This document shows, piece after piece, positions 1-7,520 of a stretch of 50,163 nucleotides of DNA. A model generated the notes under the pieces. The model had not been told where the DNA came from. It did no database searches and saw nothing but the letters and a program-made list of their open reading frames with translations. Numbering within the stretch: position 1 is the first letter of the stretch; each line of letters opens with the position of its first letter. A program made the position numbers and the translations under genes. The stretch is from Armatimonadota bacterium (lineage in GTDB: Bacteria; Armatimonadota; UBA5829), in assembly GCA_029907315.1 (NCBI GenBank), contig JARYME010000009.1, positions 1 to 50,163 on the forward strand, given 5' to 3'.

Positions 1-426
1 TATCTTCTCGCCAACGCTTACTACTTCCTCAGGGCTCAGGTTCGGGTCTCGGCTAAGTTCGCTCGGTTTGATAGTACCCTCGGACTTCGTGCCAACATCC
101 ACCAACACTCCTTCGTGGTCGATATGCACCACGACGCCGTCCACTACGTCTCCCACATTGAGCGATTTAAACGTGCCAGAGTAGTCCACTCCCTCCGTCT
201 GTGCAGCAGGCTGGGTAGGCTCTCGGTCCGAGACTTGGTCTGATGCTTCAGCCTGAAGCTTAGTGACAGGTGCTTGCTCCTTTTGCTTGTCTGTTTCGTT
301 CACCGATTGCTCTTGTGTGAGGTGATGATCCTCGGAGCTCTCGGAGATACGTTCGCCCAAGGGCGTCTCAGTTAGTTCGTGGATCGGGACTTTATGTTGC
401 TCCCGCTCCGACTGATCGTCCATCAT
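1..426 (-). CDS. rpsA: 30S ribosomal protein S1, N-terminal part (runs off window)
   Basis: Only the first 142 codons are present; the gene continues beyond position 1. Residues 1 to about 80 are a hydrophilic, acidic, Gln/Glu-rich extension. From about residue 85 an S1 (OB-fold) domain begins, with the typical run IDHEGVLVDVGTKSEG followed by a short charged loop. S1 binds mRNA on the 30S subunit and helps initiation. The start is a double ATG at 421-426, preceded on the minus strand by GGGAGGAG about nine bases upstream, so either ATG could be used. A multi-domain S1 homologue is most likely; a shorter S1-domain protein cannot be excluded because the rest is missing. Confidence 0.8.
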   Translation of the reverse strand, partial: MMDDQSEREQHKVPIHELTETPLGERISESSEDHHLTQEQSVNETDKQKEQAPVTKLQAEASDQVSDREPTQPAAQTEGVDYSGTFKSLNVGDVVDGVVVHIDHEGVLVDVGTKSEGTIKPSELSRDPNLSPEEVVSVGEKI

Positions 427-673
427 TGCTCAACACTCCTCCCGCGAGCGTTTGGAAGAATCTTTCGCTCGCCCGCTAGTCATTTTCGGCTGCGCAAACG
501 CTGCTCATCGCAATTCGCAGACGCCTGCTGCAGCATGAGGTGATAAGATTTCTCTGGTTGCAATACCGGCTAGCCGCCCTCTGCGGCAGCTGGGCTGACT
601 AAACTTGCCAACATGGTACGCGCCTTGGCTGCTTGCGTCAAGTTCTGCTTGACAAATTGCTCGCTGGGACGTG
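427..673. other. Intergenic region between divergent rpsA and tRNA-Ile
   Basis: About 320 bases separate rpsA from tRNA-Ile. The part next to rpsA holds its Shine-Dalgarno sequence, but I find no convincing promoter for rpsA. A second TTGACA near 649 has no partner -10 at the right distance. The only strong signal is the tRNA promoter that starts at 674. No credible ORF is present. Confidence 0.5.
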
Positions 674-702
674 TTGACATGCGCGCAGCCGGCTCATATA
701 AT
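674..702 (+). promoter_or_regulatory. Consensus sigma70 promoter for the tRNA-Ile/tRNA-Ala operon
   Basis: TTGACA at 674-679 and TATAAT at 697-702 are separated by exactly 17 bp, so both hexamers and the spacer are perfect. Transcription would start near 709, about 40 bases before tRNA-Ile. It probably also drives yihY, which begins 18 bases after tRNA-Ala. Confidence 0.9.
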
Positions 703-748
703 TAAATTGGCGGCGCGAAGGTTTAGCTTGATGGAGAGCTGCCAAATA

Positions 749-825
<77 letters not shown>

Positions 826-871
826 ATGCAGCGTTCTCTGTCGTCGAAGAAGATCTTCTCTGAAGAGGTGT

Positions 872-947
872 GGGGGCTTAGCTCAGCTGGGAGAGCGACT
901 GCTTTGCACGCAGTAGGTCAGCGGTTCGAATCCGCTAGCCTCCACCA
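872..947 (+). tRNA. tRNA-Ala (TGC anticodon)
   Basis: Acceptor stem GGGGGCT/AGCCTCC contains the G3:U70 wobble pair that is the main alanine identity element. Anticodon stem ACTGC/GCAGT encloses loop TTTGCAC with anticodon TGC at 905-907. CCA is encoded at 945-947. It is co-transcribed with tRNA-Ile and probably with the yihY gene that starts 18 bases later. Confidence 0.97.
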
Positions 948-965
948 ATCGTAAGGTAAACTTAC

Positions 966-1868
966 TTGCAACCCCTTCTGCATATACCACTCCGTGATCG
1001 TGTAATCATCTGCCTAGACCAAACCTTACATTTCTTCCAAGTCGTCGTTTCAAACTTCAGAAAGCATAACGGGAGTCTGGCTGCTGCTGCGCTGTCATTC
1101 GCTATTTTCGTGAGTGCCGTTCCAACAATTCTATTGTTCACAGCAGGACTTGGGTATCTGCTTGGATCGCCGGAACGAGCGGAGCAAGTAGTACTGGGTT
1201 ACCTGCGCGAGTACGCACCGTCGATTCCTCGACAGGGAACGTTTGCACTTGACCGAATAATACGAGAAATAATCTCTGGAAGGCAGGCTGCTACTGGAGC
1301 CGGTATACTCATTCTTCTGTGGTCAGGAACAGCTTTGGTTTCCTACGTCGAGCGGGTAGTGAACCTCGCTTGGGATAGTGAGAGCAGTAGGTCTTTTGTC
1401 GCCAGGCGTTTGCTTAGTCTGGTTTTGCTCTTGATTTCGGGGTTTCTCTTGCTTGCTTCTTTCCTGGCTACGGCTGTGGCAGAAGCCGTGAAGACTGGTA
1501 GATTTGCAGCAGTTCTGGCTGGTTTGTCCGATAGGCTGCCAATTAATACTTTAGGTAGTTGGTTTCTCGCACTCACCTCTACGGCAGCCGCATTCTTTAT
1601 GTTTTACAAACTGCTGCCTGCGCGCAGAGTACCAGTTGCCGCGGCCTTAATCGGCGCCTTGTTCGCAGGTTTTCTTTGGGAAATCGCGAAGACGTGCTTC
1701 TCAATTTATCTCGCGCGTTACGCGTCCTATGGTGTGATATACGGTCCGCTTGCAGGAATGATCGCATTCCTGATATGGCTGAATTATTCTTCAATCGTGT
1801 TCATTCTCGGTGCAGAGGTGTGTGCAGCTTGGGCAAGGCGAGTAACGACAAGCACGAAAGTTCGGTGA
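966..1868 (+). CDS. YihY/BrkB-family inner-membrane protein
   Basis: A 300-residue integral membrane protein of the YihY/virulence factor BrkB family, about the usual length. The N-terminal motif KHNGSLAAAALSF, then a first membrane helix with a conserved Pro (SAVPTILLF), the LLWSGTALVSYVERV segment, and the C-terminal block YGVIYGPLAGMIAFLIWL are typical. Six or so membrane helices are visible. The family's function is poorly defined; a ribonuclease label in older databases is not supported. The start is TTG at 966, with a modest AAGG upstream and no better start nearby. The gene lies directly behind tRNA-Ala and overlaps the next gene by four bases. Confidence 0.88.
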   Translation: MQPLLHIPLRDRVIICLDQTLHFFQVVVSNFRKHNGSLAAAALSFAIFVSAVPTILLFTAGLGYLLGSPERAEQVVLGYLREYAPSIPRQGTFALDRIIREIISGRQAATGAGILILLWSGTALVSYVERVVNLAWDSESSRSFVARRLLSLVLLLISGFLLLASFLATAVAEAVKTGRFAAVLAGLSDRLPINTLGSWFLALTSTAAAFFMFYKLLPARRVPVAAALIGALFAGFLWEIAKTCFSIYLARYASYGVIYGPLAGMIAFLIWLNYSSIVFILGAEVCAAWARRVTTSTKVR

Positions 1869-2350
1869 TAATAAGAAGCGCTAAGGACAAAGATCTTCCC
1901 GAGATAGCGCGCATATACAACCAGGCAATTCTGGAAACAACAGCCACATTCGACACTGTGCCCAAATCGGTAGAGGAATGGCGCGAAACACTGGCATCTC
2001 ACAACGATAAGTTTCCTCTTGTTGTGGCAGAGTATGAAGGGAAGATCGTAGGGTGGGGAAGCCTACGACCTTTTATCAAACGTCCCGCCGCTCGGTTCAC
2101 AGTCGAGAATGCGGTTTACGTAGACCAGGATTATCACGGTCGAGGTATTGGCTCTGCCATCTTGAAGTTTCTCTTAGAATGCGCACAGCGCGAGGGGCAT
2201 CACGCGGTGGTAGCGTTGGTCGTCGCAGGGAACACACCAAGTGAACGCCTGCACCGCAAATTAGGGTTCGAGACTATTGGTGTGCTGCGCGAAGTCGGAC
2301 ACAAATTTGGTCGTTGGTTGGATCTGATGGTGCTCGAAAAGCTCCTGTGA
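1865..2350 (+). CDS. GNAT N-acetyltransferase, phosphinothricin/methionine sulfoximine acetyltransferase type
   Basis: A 161-residue GNAT-fold protein. The N-terminal block IYNQAILETTATFDTVPKS is characteristic of the Pat/Bar and MnaT (YncA) subgroup, which transfers acetyl from acetyl-CoA to the amino group of small amino-acid-like compounds. The acetyl-CoA loop is QDYHGRGIGSAIL, near residues 95-107, followed by the GNTPSERLHRKLGFETIGVLRE segment split here as GNTPSERLHRKL and GFETIGVLRE. I chose GTG at 1865, whose GTGA overlaps the yihY stop, because the family N-terminus begins there. An open frame extends upstream inside yihY but lacks family similarity. The exact substrate is unknown. 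Confidence 0.85.
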   Translation: MIIRSAKDKDLPEIARIYNQAILETTATFDTVPKSVEEWRETLASHNDKFPLVVAEYEGKIVGWGSLRPFIKRPAARFTVENAVYVDQDYHGRGIGSAILKFLLECAQREGHHAVVALVVAGNTPSERLHRKLGFETIGVLREVGHKFGRWLDLMVLEKLL

Positions 2351-2430
2351 AGCCTGCTCGTAGACGTTCCGGATTTCCTCTGTCCTCTCATTACTTTCGG
2401 GTTGCCACGGCGTATCCATCCAAAGGCGTG

Positions 2431-3210
2431 TTAGGCGGACGGGGGAAAAGTTTTGCTGCGAGCTTTCAAGGCCCTGAATCCTTGAACGAGTACAGCTATC
2501 ACTGCTAGCACCACGGCGGTTTGGAAGAATCGATATTGCCAAGCAACCCTGGCAGTGGGCCACCAATCGTTAACTAGGAAATTCAGCCGGCCGATGAAAA
2601 GTGTCATTCTGCCCATCACAGTGGCGCCGAAAATTGCCCCAAAACCGATCATTAGAAACCAGCGGCCCGCGGCAGCCGTCTTCTGCACAACAGGACTGTC
2701 ATGCTCAAAGCTGAAGAAGAAATAGGCCATAGAGGAGATGAGTATGGCATAGAAGACTATTGCGTTAACACTGTCCCACCAACTTATGGAATTGCCTACA
2801 ATTGGTTTCATGGAAGCTCCCATTTGTGGGAAATAGATCTCGTAGAAGTCTCGAAACATGAGACCGGCGGACAGACCCATAAAAAGACCAAAAATTACGC
2901 GACTTACCCATGCGTGTTTCTTCGAGTACATAAAGTAGAACATACTGCCCAAGACCGCGGCGAAAATCCACTGCCACTGACCCTTGTGCACCATAGGTTG
3001 CCACCACTTGGGCGCAAGAACCTGCGACCAAGTGACATACACACCAAAGCCGGCGGAAAGTCCTATGAATATGTGCTCGAACAGTCGGTAGAACCGGTTT
3101 TCTGCATACAGGACACTGTAGATGGCGAACGTGGCTAGTGCACCGCACCACAGCGACAACGTCTTCGTATGAGCCGCCAGCCATTCAGCCAATGGTTTTA
3201 CCTCCTCCAC
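2431..3210 (-). CDS. Uncharacterised 7-helix membrane protein, last gene of six-gene operon
   Basis: 259 residues with about seven hydrophobic helices (near 15-33, 43-61, 80-95, 102-120, 150-168, 185-205, 228-247). The loop after helix 1 reads YAENRFYRLFEHIFIGLSAG, with charged and aromatic residues that look conserved rather than random. Trp and Tyr are frequent at helix ends (WWQP, WSQV, WWPT). I do not recognise a characterised family. Its start overlaps the end of the preceding gene by 26 bases, so the two are probably translationally coupled. It is most likely a structural subunit of whatever complex this operon builds. Confidence 0.75.
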   Translation of the reverse strand: MEEVKPLAEWLAAHTKTLSLWCGALATFAIYSVLYAENRFYRLFEHIFIGLSAGFGVYVTWSQVLAPKWWQPMVHKGQWQWIFAAVLGSMFYFMYSKKHAWVSRVIFGLFMGLSAGLMFRDFYEIYFPQMGASMKPIVGNSISWWDSVNAIVFYAILISSMAYFFFSFEHDSPVVQKTAAAGRWFLMIGFGAIFGATVMGRMTLFIGRLNFLVNDWWPTARVAWQYRFFQTAVVLAVIAVLVQGFRALKARSKTFPPSA

Positions 3211-4045
3211 GCCTTGTGGAGCGCTTACTGAGCGCGTAACCCAGGTTACCTAGCACGATAAGCACGATTATGAAAATATGTGCACATGAAAGAGCCCACG
3301 CAGCAGCGGCGGCATATGTGCGCTCATTCTCCATGCCAATAAGAGTTTCGTACTGTGCAGCGCCGATGACCCCATTCAGCATTCCATCCAACTGTCCGGA
3401 GTCCAAATATGGGTATGCTTCAGCCGACATTACAGCAGTTGGACAGAATATCAGTGGCACGTCAAAAGGCTGGTTAAAGTAGGCAATCCATGAAGCGACA
3501 GTACCCGACGGGGTTATTTCGACTACAGCACCGATGTCGCGGTAGTCCCGCACGTTTCTGGTGGCTGGTATACTTCTGAGTTTTTTGCCAAATCTATCTA
3601 CTTTAAACACCTCTTGGAAGCTTTTCCCCAGACCTCGTATTATCGCATACATAGGACCGGGATTATATCCTAGGTGGACCCAGTCGGTGCCGTAACGCTT
3701 GCCCAATTCACTGCTGATTTCCGAAGCATCCTCATAAGTTAACTGGGAACCAAGCTGATCCCAGCTGAGTATCACGAACCGGGTTCCTTGCATCAGCAGA
3801 TGCCTAATGATCGCTCTGGTTTGGGGTTCATTTTCGGCTCGCGTACCCGGCCCCCACACGCACGAGATTATAACTATCTTGTTTTTTGGTACCTTCTGCA
3901 GCGTCTCATAAGCATTCCTGACTTCGGCGAACACTATTCGCGGATGGCGGCTGGGTCGCTGCAAAAGCGGCACCGCGATAACCGCCGCGATCAAGAGATA
4001 CAAAACACGCCTATCGATCGTTTGCAGCTTCTCAAGAACGTTCAT
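3185..4045 (-). CDS. Uncharacterised bitopic membrane protein with large soluble domain
   Basis: 286 residues: a membrane helix at 14-29, a soluble domain at about 30-247, and a second helix at 248-271 followed by a basic tail (KRSTRRGGGK). This arrangement puts the soluble domain on one face of the membrane, probably outside the cytoplasm by the positive-inside rule. The domain alternates beta strands and helices (KIVIISCVWGPGT, FVILSWDQLG) and ends in a striking segment YLDSGQLDGMLNGV then IGAAQYETL, near 213-235, just before the second helix. No catalytic motif is recognised. The neighbour upstream ends 22 bases before it. The function is unknown. Confidence 0.75.
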   Translation of the reverse strand: MNVLEKLQTIDRRVLYLLIAAVIAVPLLQRPSRHPRIVFAEVRNAYETLQKVPKNKIVIISCVWGPGTRAENEPQTRAIIRHLLMQGTRFVILSWDQLGSQLTYEDASEISSELGKRYGTDWVHLGYNPGPMYAIIRGLGKSFQEVFKVDRFGKKLRSIPATRNVRDYRDIGAVVEITPSGTVASWIAYFNQPFDVPLIFCPTAVMSAEAYPYLDSGQLDGMLNGVIGAAQYETLIGMENERTYAAAAAWALSCAHIFIIVLIVLGNLGYALSKRSTRRGGGKTIG

Positions 4046-4067
4046 AGTTTGTAACAGCCGCCGCTTG

Positions 4068-4901
4068 TCAGAGTTGTCTGTCGAAGAAATTGCCTCTCTC
4101 GAGACTCAACCAAATGCGCAATCCCATTGCCAAGCTGCCCACTGCGATGCCGAATGCTATAGCTCTCTGTGCCGCCATATTCGGGCTTGTCAAAAGCCAG
4201 TAGCCTATCCTTTCGACGCGCAGCGCGGATAGCAGACCGGCTTGCGGTAGCCAGTTGGTGATTTCTGCTCCTACAGGAACTAATGCGAGCATAATAATAG
4301 CCGCGGCTGCCATCATTAAGGCAGCCTCGAGCGACTTCACGCGAAACGCGCGGTAAGCAGCCGAGACAATATAAAAGGCTATCAGGGAAAACATTGTTGC
4401 ATCCAGCGATGTCAGGAATCCGCTGAACAAAACAGTAAATATGCTCTCGGAGGCTTTGGACAGCCCAGCATTTTTTGCGTAGTCCTTGAGCAGACCTGCT
4501 CCCAAGATCGCAAAGAACGAAATGAAAAATGCTGCGCTGTTGTACCACCCTCTGCCGTGTTTTGCAACCGCGCGGCCGTGTATAAGGAACAGATTCCAGA
4601 CTCCCAGGAGCAGGGCAAAACTCCAAATGATCTGCGTAAGGGTAGCCACAAGAGGTTGGACTTCGGAGAGCGGGTTCCGAGGTGGTTTGAGAGGCCAGAG
4701 CGCCGGCGGTATGAGAAACTCAAGAGCATAATACAGACCGGCTAGAAAAGTCACCGCAGCGACAATTGTCTTACGGTACCGTGGGGGTGTTGAGGTTAGA
4801 AGCATAAGCACGGCGCATCCTATCACCAAAGCGCCGCATAAAAAAACCGCGAACTGCCAGCCGTGTCTTGGTATCGCAATCCAGTTCCACACGGAACTCA
4901 T
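4068..4901 (-). CDS. Uncharacterised polytopic membrane protein
   Basis: 277 residues with about seven membrane helices (near 15-36, 45-63, 87-107, 121-140, 153-180, 193-210 and 243-262). A segment YRAFRVKSLEAALMMAAA joins helices 5 and 6; its positively charged loop should face the cytoplasm. No transporter signature or enzyme motif is visible. ATG at 4901 follows the previous gene's stop by 10 bases. It is the third of three membrane proteins in the operon whose members have no named function, and I cannot assign a role beyond being part of a membrane complex. Confidence 0.75.
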   Translation of the reverse strand: MSSVWNWIAIPRHGWQFAVFLCGALVIGCAVLMLLTSTPPRYRKTIVAAVTFLAGLYYALEFLIPPALWPLKPPRNPLSEVQPLVATLTQIIWSFALLLGVWNLFLIHGRAVAKHGRGWYNSAAFFISFFAILGAGLLKDYAKNAGLSKASESIFTVLFSGFLTSLDATMFSLIAFYIVSAAYRAFRVKSLEAALMMAAAAIIMLALVPVGAEITNWLPQAGLLSALRVERIGYWLLTSPNMAAQRAIAFGIAVGSLAMGLRIWLSLERGNFFDRQL

Positions 4902-4911
4902 CAGTGCTTCA

Positions 4912-5724
4912 CTAGCTCCTCGGGAAGTACTTTGTTATTGTCGCTGTCAAATCGCACAACCAGCCTACGTTGGGACACAGAGCCTGTGCAGTGAATGCTA
5001 CAGCTCCGAGCACAATAATACCGATTATTACCAGCTTGCCCAGGTCTTGTCCTACGAGACTGCCTAGTAGTGTGGGTTCGCGAGACAAGTAGGCACTGGC
5101 GGCGTAATACTCGTCACCTATGATGGTATAGTCGCAAGAAGCCAAAAAGAAAGGTATCTGGGTAGTCGCGGGCGTCCCCGCAACCTGAATCGCACCTACC
5201 ATTTGTCCGTTTTCGGCGAGGATCAACGATTCAGCAAAGTAGTAACCGAAGTACAATGCAGAGGCAACCTTTTCACGGTGCAGTATGCCTACGACCCCCG
5301 AAGCCCACGCAAACTGCCGATCCGATAAGAACCGTACGTCTTCTGGGTTGAACCGTTCAGGTACACCTTCTGCGTTATAGGCGTCCTTGGCAACCTCTTC
5401 TGCAACCGTGTATAGCACAGGATCGGCTAGGGGTACGATGACTCTGGTTCCATACCTCGCAGCTTTGCGCACCACGTGCGAGAGGATCGCCATCGACTGC
5501 AGTCCGACGATATCCAAGCCCGAAAGCCCGGGTGCAAATAATATGGGCTTGCCCATTTCGGTGGCACGTCCGACGGCTTCATCCAGTGCCGACAACCCCG
5601 GAATCCTCCGGATAAACAGTTCACGCCCTCTTCTAGCGGAGAGGATTTTCCAGAGTATGAAAAAGACGAGCAGGCTTTCCACTATCCAGACTGCTGGGCT
5701 AGCGTACTGACTGGCTTGACTCAT
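4912..5724 (-). CDS. DUF6754-like membrane protein
   Basis: 270 residues. A helix at 12-28, a soluble domain at about 40-225, and a C-terminal helix at 231-249. The soluble part has the motifs GKPILFAPGLSGLDIVGLQS, VIVPLADPVLYTVAEE, YYFAESLILAENG and VAGTPATTQIPFFLASCDY, a pattern I associate with the DUF6754 family of uncharacterised bacterial and archaeal proteins (recognition by eye, not searched). The mixed alpha/beta look suggests a binding or enzymatic domain, but no known active site can be pointed out. Its ATG at 5724 overlaps the upstream gene's stop by four bases. This is the most conserved-looking subunit and the best handle for finding homologous clusters. Confidence 0.75.
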   Translation of the reverse strand: MSQASQYASPAVWIVESLLVFFILWKILSARRGRELFIRRIPGLSALDEAVGRATEMGKPILFAPGLSGLDIVGLQSMAILSHVVRKAARYGTRVIVPLADPVLYTVAEEVAKDAYNAEGVPERFNPEDVRFLSDRQFAWASGVVGILHREKVASALYFGYYFAESLILAENGQMVGAIQVAGTPATTQIPFFLASCDYTIIGDEYYAASAYLSREPTLLGSLVGQDLGKLVIIGIIVLGAVAFTAQALCPNVGWLCDLTATITKYFPRS

Positions 5725-6113
5725 TTGTCGGCAACCTCTGTGTCTGCAGAGCTAGAGTGCTTGTTCGGATCCTGAGAATCGCAGGCGCCGACATGCTCTT
5801 GAGGTGAGCCTGTTGAAGCTTTGTCTCTCTCAGCGGCCATTTCCTCGATTCGGCTGATCAGAAGTTCTACGTATTCACGTTCCGAAAGCAGTCTGCTCAA
5901 GTCAGCCATTCGTTTCATGCCTACCAATGGTCCCAGGAGCGGTGCCGCAACTATGGCTGCCTGACTTGCCAGAAACGATACCGGCTTGTGCATCTCGAAG
6001 AATAGTACTGCCGGCGTTTCAAGTCTGCGGTCCACTATGTACTTAGCAATAGAATCAGCCAACGCCGAAGCCTCGTCTGGTGTGAGCGGTTTTGTAAATA
6101 TATCTATGGACAT
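5721..6113 (-). CDS. Uncharacterised small protein of the six-gene operon
   Basis: 130 residues. The N-terminal half (about 1-45) looks helical and ends in VLFFEMHKPVSFLASQAA. A hydrophobic stretch near 47-68 (AAIVAAPLLGPLVGM) may be a membrane helix or a hairpin. Then comes a charged helix with SRLLSEREYVELLISRIEE. The last 35 residues are low-complexity, rich in Ser, Asp and Lys. No family is recognised. The ATG is at 6113, overlapping the previous gene by 10 bases, and the stop overlaps the next start. Such close packing argues for a real gene rather than a chance frame. Confidence 0.7.
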   Translation of the reverse strand: MSIDIFTKPLTPDEASALADSIAKYIVDRRLETPAVLFFEMHKPVSFLASQAAIVAAPLLGPLVGMKRMADLSRLLSEREYVELLISRIEEMAAERDKASTGSPQEHVGACDSQDPNKHSSSADTEVADK

Positions 6114-6547
6114 TGGTTTCTAGCAAGCTTTACAGCTTCGATGACTTGTTCTCGATTGCCATTGAATCGCAGATACATACCTCTAAACGCTTCGAGTTTA
6201 CTTCGGCTACAGACAGTGCTAAGTTTGATACCGCTCTCGTCTAAGAAACAATTTCTTACCCGCGACCACTCAATTTCCGTGGTTTTGAAGATCGTTGAAC
6301 AAACGACCTTCGTGGTCGTGATTCTGTACTTTACAGGGAACACAAACTCGGCAACCGACCCCGTCAGCGCCAGAACGACGGCGACCGATCCCACAGGGCC
6401 TATGATGACCCAAGCGCTTGCAGATGCGGCTAGGATCACCAGAATCGTAACAACGAGCTTGGTTTTATCGGCAGCTGCCAAGTGAACCGTCCACGAAAGG
6501 ATCTCCGTTTCGTCACGTGACGCTATCGAGGCCGAAGCGTTTGTCAT
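6104..6547 (-). CDS. Small membrane protein with PH-like domain, first gene of six-gene operon
   Basis: 147 residues. Two adjacent hydrophobic helices at about 31-50 and 52-70 are followed by a beta-rich domain: FPVKYRITTTKVVCSTIF, then EIEWSRVRNCFLDESGIKLS. This resembles the bacterial PH-like (bPH) layout, in which a helical hairpin precedes a small barrel, but I could not check it by search. It begins with ATG at 6547, close behind a good promoter; no clear Shine-Dalgarno sequence is visible. As first gene of the operon it may help place the complex in the membrane. This role is inferred only from architecture. Confidence 0.72.
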   Translation of the reverse strand: MTNASASIASRDETEILSWTVHLAAADKTKLVVTILVILAASASAWVIIGPVGSVAVVLALTGSVAEFVFPVKYRITTTKVVCSTIFKTTEIEWSRVRNCFLDESGIKLSTVCSRSKLEAFRGMYLRFNGNREQVIEAVKLARNQCP

Positions 6548-6610
6548 GGTCGAAAACTGAACTCAAAAACGGGCTGCGTGCACGGAATCAACCGATTTGT
6601 GCTCCGCATA

Positions 6611-6640
6611 ATAGTATGTGACGGCGGTGGAAACTGTCAA
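6611..6640 (-). promoter_or_regulatory. Promoter of the six-gene membrane operon
   Basis: On the minus strand, TTGACA (6635-6640) and TACTAT (6611-6616) are 18 bp apart. The start site would fall near 6604, giving a leader of about 57 bases before the ATG at 6547. No operator or hairpin stands out in the leader. Confidence 0.75.
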
Positions 6641-6704
6641 GACGGGTAGGGGTTAGGTGGTCGCGCGCATCTAAGTTGGGGCTTGTGGGGCAGTAGTGCT
6701 CTCG

Positions 6705-7511
6705 TCAGTTCTTTTCCAAAAGTTCGATTTGTTTTCTGCGGAATGCCTCTGAGAGGACGACTACAATCGTAACGCGGCGGTTGGCGAAGTGTTTGGGATC
6801 GCCTGGAACTCTTGGCTGGGTATCCGCATATCCTCGAACCTGCACGAGCTGGTCCTTCCGCAGTCCGGCAGCCACCATAACCCTACGCGCGCTGTTTGCT
6901 CTGTCGGCGGAAAGTTCCCAGTTAGTATAGCCATCATTGCGGTTAAGCGGGCGCGAGTCTGTGTGTCCTTCTATCACGACCTTGTTGGGCAGTTTCCTGA
7001 GTTCTCGGGTAATCAATGCGAGAAGATGTGCGGTACGCGGTTTGATCTTAGCGCTTCCACTGTCGAAAAACAGCGACTCCTTCACCTCGAGTAGTTCGAT
7101 TCTCAACCCTTCGGCGCCCAGCTTGATATCCACGTACTTGCGTATATCCTTGAGCTCCGGTGTGGCGGCAACTATCTTTTGAATAACTCGTTTTGTCAGT
7201 TCCAGCTTGGCGCGCTCGTTGGCGTCAAACTCTTTTCCAGGAGATCCTTTTTTCGCCGTGCCCTCTAGCGAAGTGATGGTGAACGGGGCATTCCCCGCCT
7301 TCACTTGAGCCATGAACTTCACGGGATCTTTGAAGTATCCCGCGATTGCATCCTTGACTGCCTGGTTTAGACTCACGATCCACATCACGAGGAAGAAGGC
7401 CATCATAGCGGTGACAAAATCGGCATACGCCACCTTCCACGCACCTCCGTGATGGCCTCCATGGTTAGAGCCACGCTTAACAATGCGTATGTTTTGCTCT
7501 TGCTCAGCCAA
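6705..7511 (-). CDS. motB: Flagellar motor stator protein MotB
   Basis: 268 residues. The single membrane helix near 26-48 carries the proton-binding aspartate in YADFVTAMMAFFLVMWI, followed by the plug-like FKDPVKFM segment. The C-terminal OmpA/MotB peptidoglycan-binding domain shows IEGHTDSRPL and LSADRANSARRV. A Gly/His-rich stretch (GSNHGGHHGG) precedes the helix, as in many MotB proteins. It forms the A5B2 stator with MotA, encoded nine bases upstream. No other flagellar gene is in the window. The start is ATG at 7511. Confidence 0.93.
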   Translation of the reverse strand: MAEQEQNIRIVKRGSNHGGHHGGAWKVAYADFVTAMMAFFLVMWIVSLNQAVKDAIAGYFKDPVKFMAQVKAGNAPFTITSLEGTAKKGSPGKEFDANERAKLELTKRVIQKIVAATPELKDIRKYVDIKLGAEGLRIELLEVKESLFFDSGSAKIKPRTAHLLALITRELRKLPNKVVIEGHTDSRPLNRNDGYTNWELSADRANSARRVMVAAGLRKDQLVQVRGYADTQPRVPGDPKHFANRRVTIVVVLSEAFRRKQIELLEKN

Positions 7512-7520
7512 CGCCCACTC

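Noticed and set aside
1559-1864. N-terminal extension of the GNAT acetyltransferase within yihY
   Set aside because: The first 102 codons lie in yihY in another frame and show no family similarity; GTG 1865 gives the expected N-terminus.
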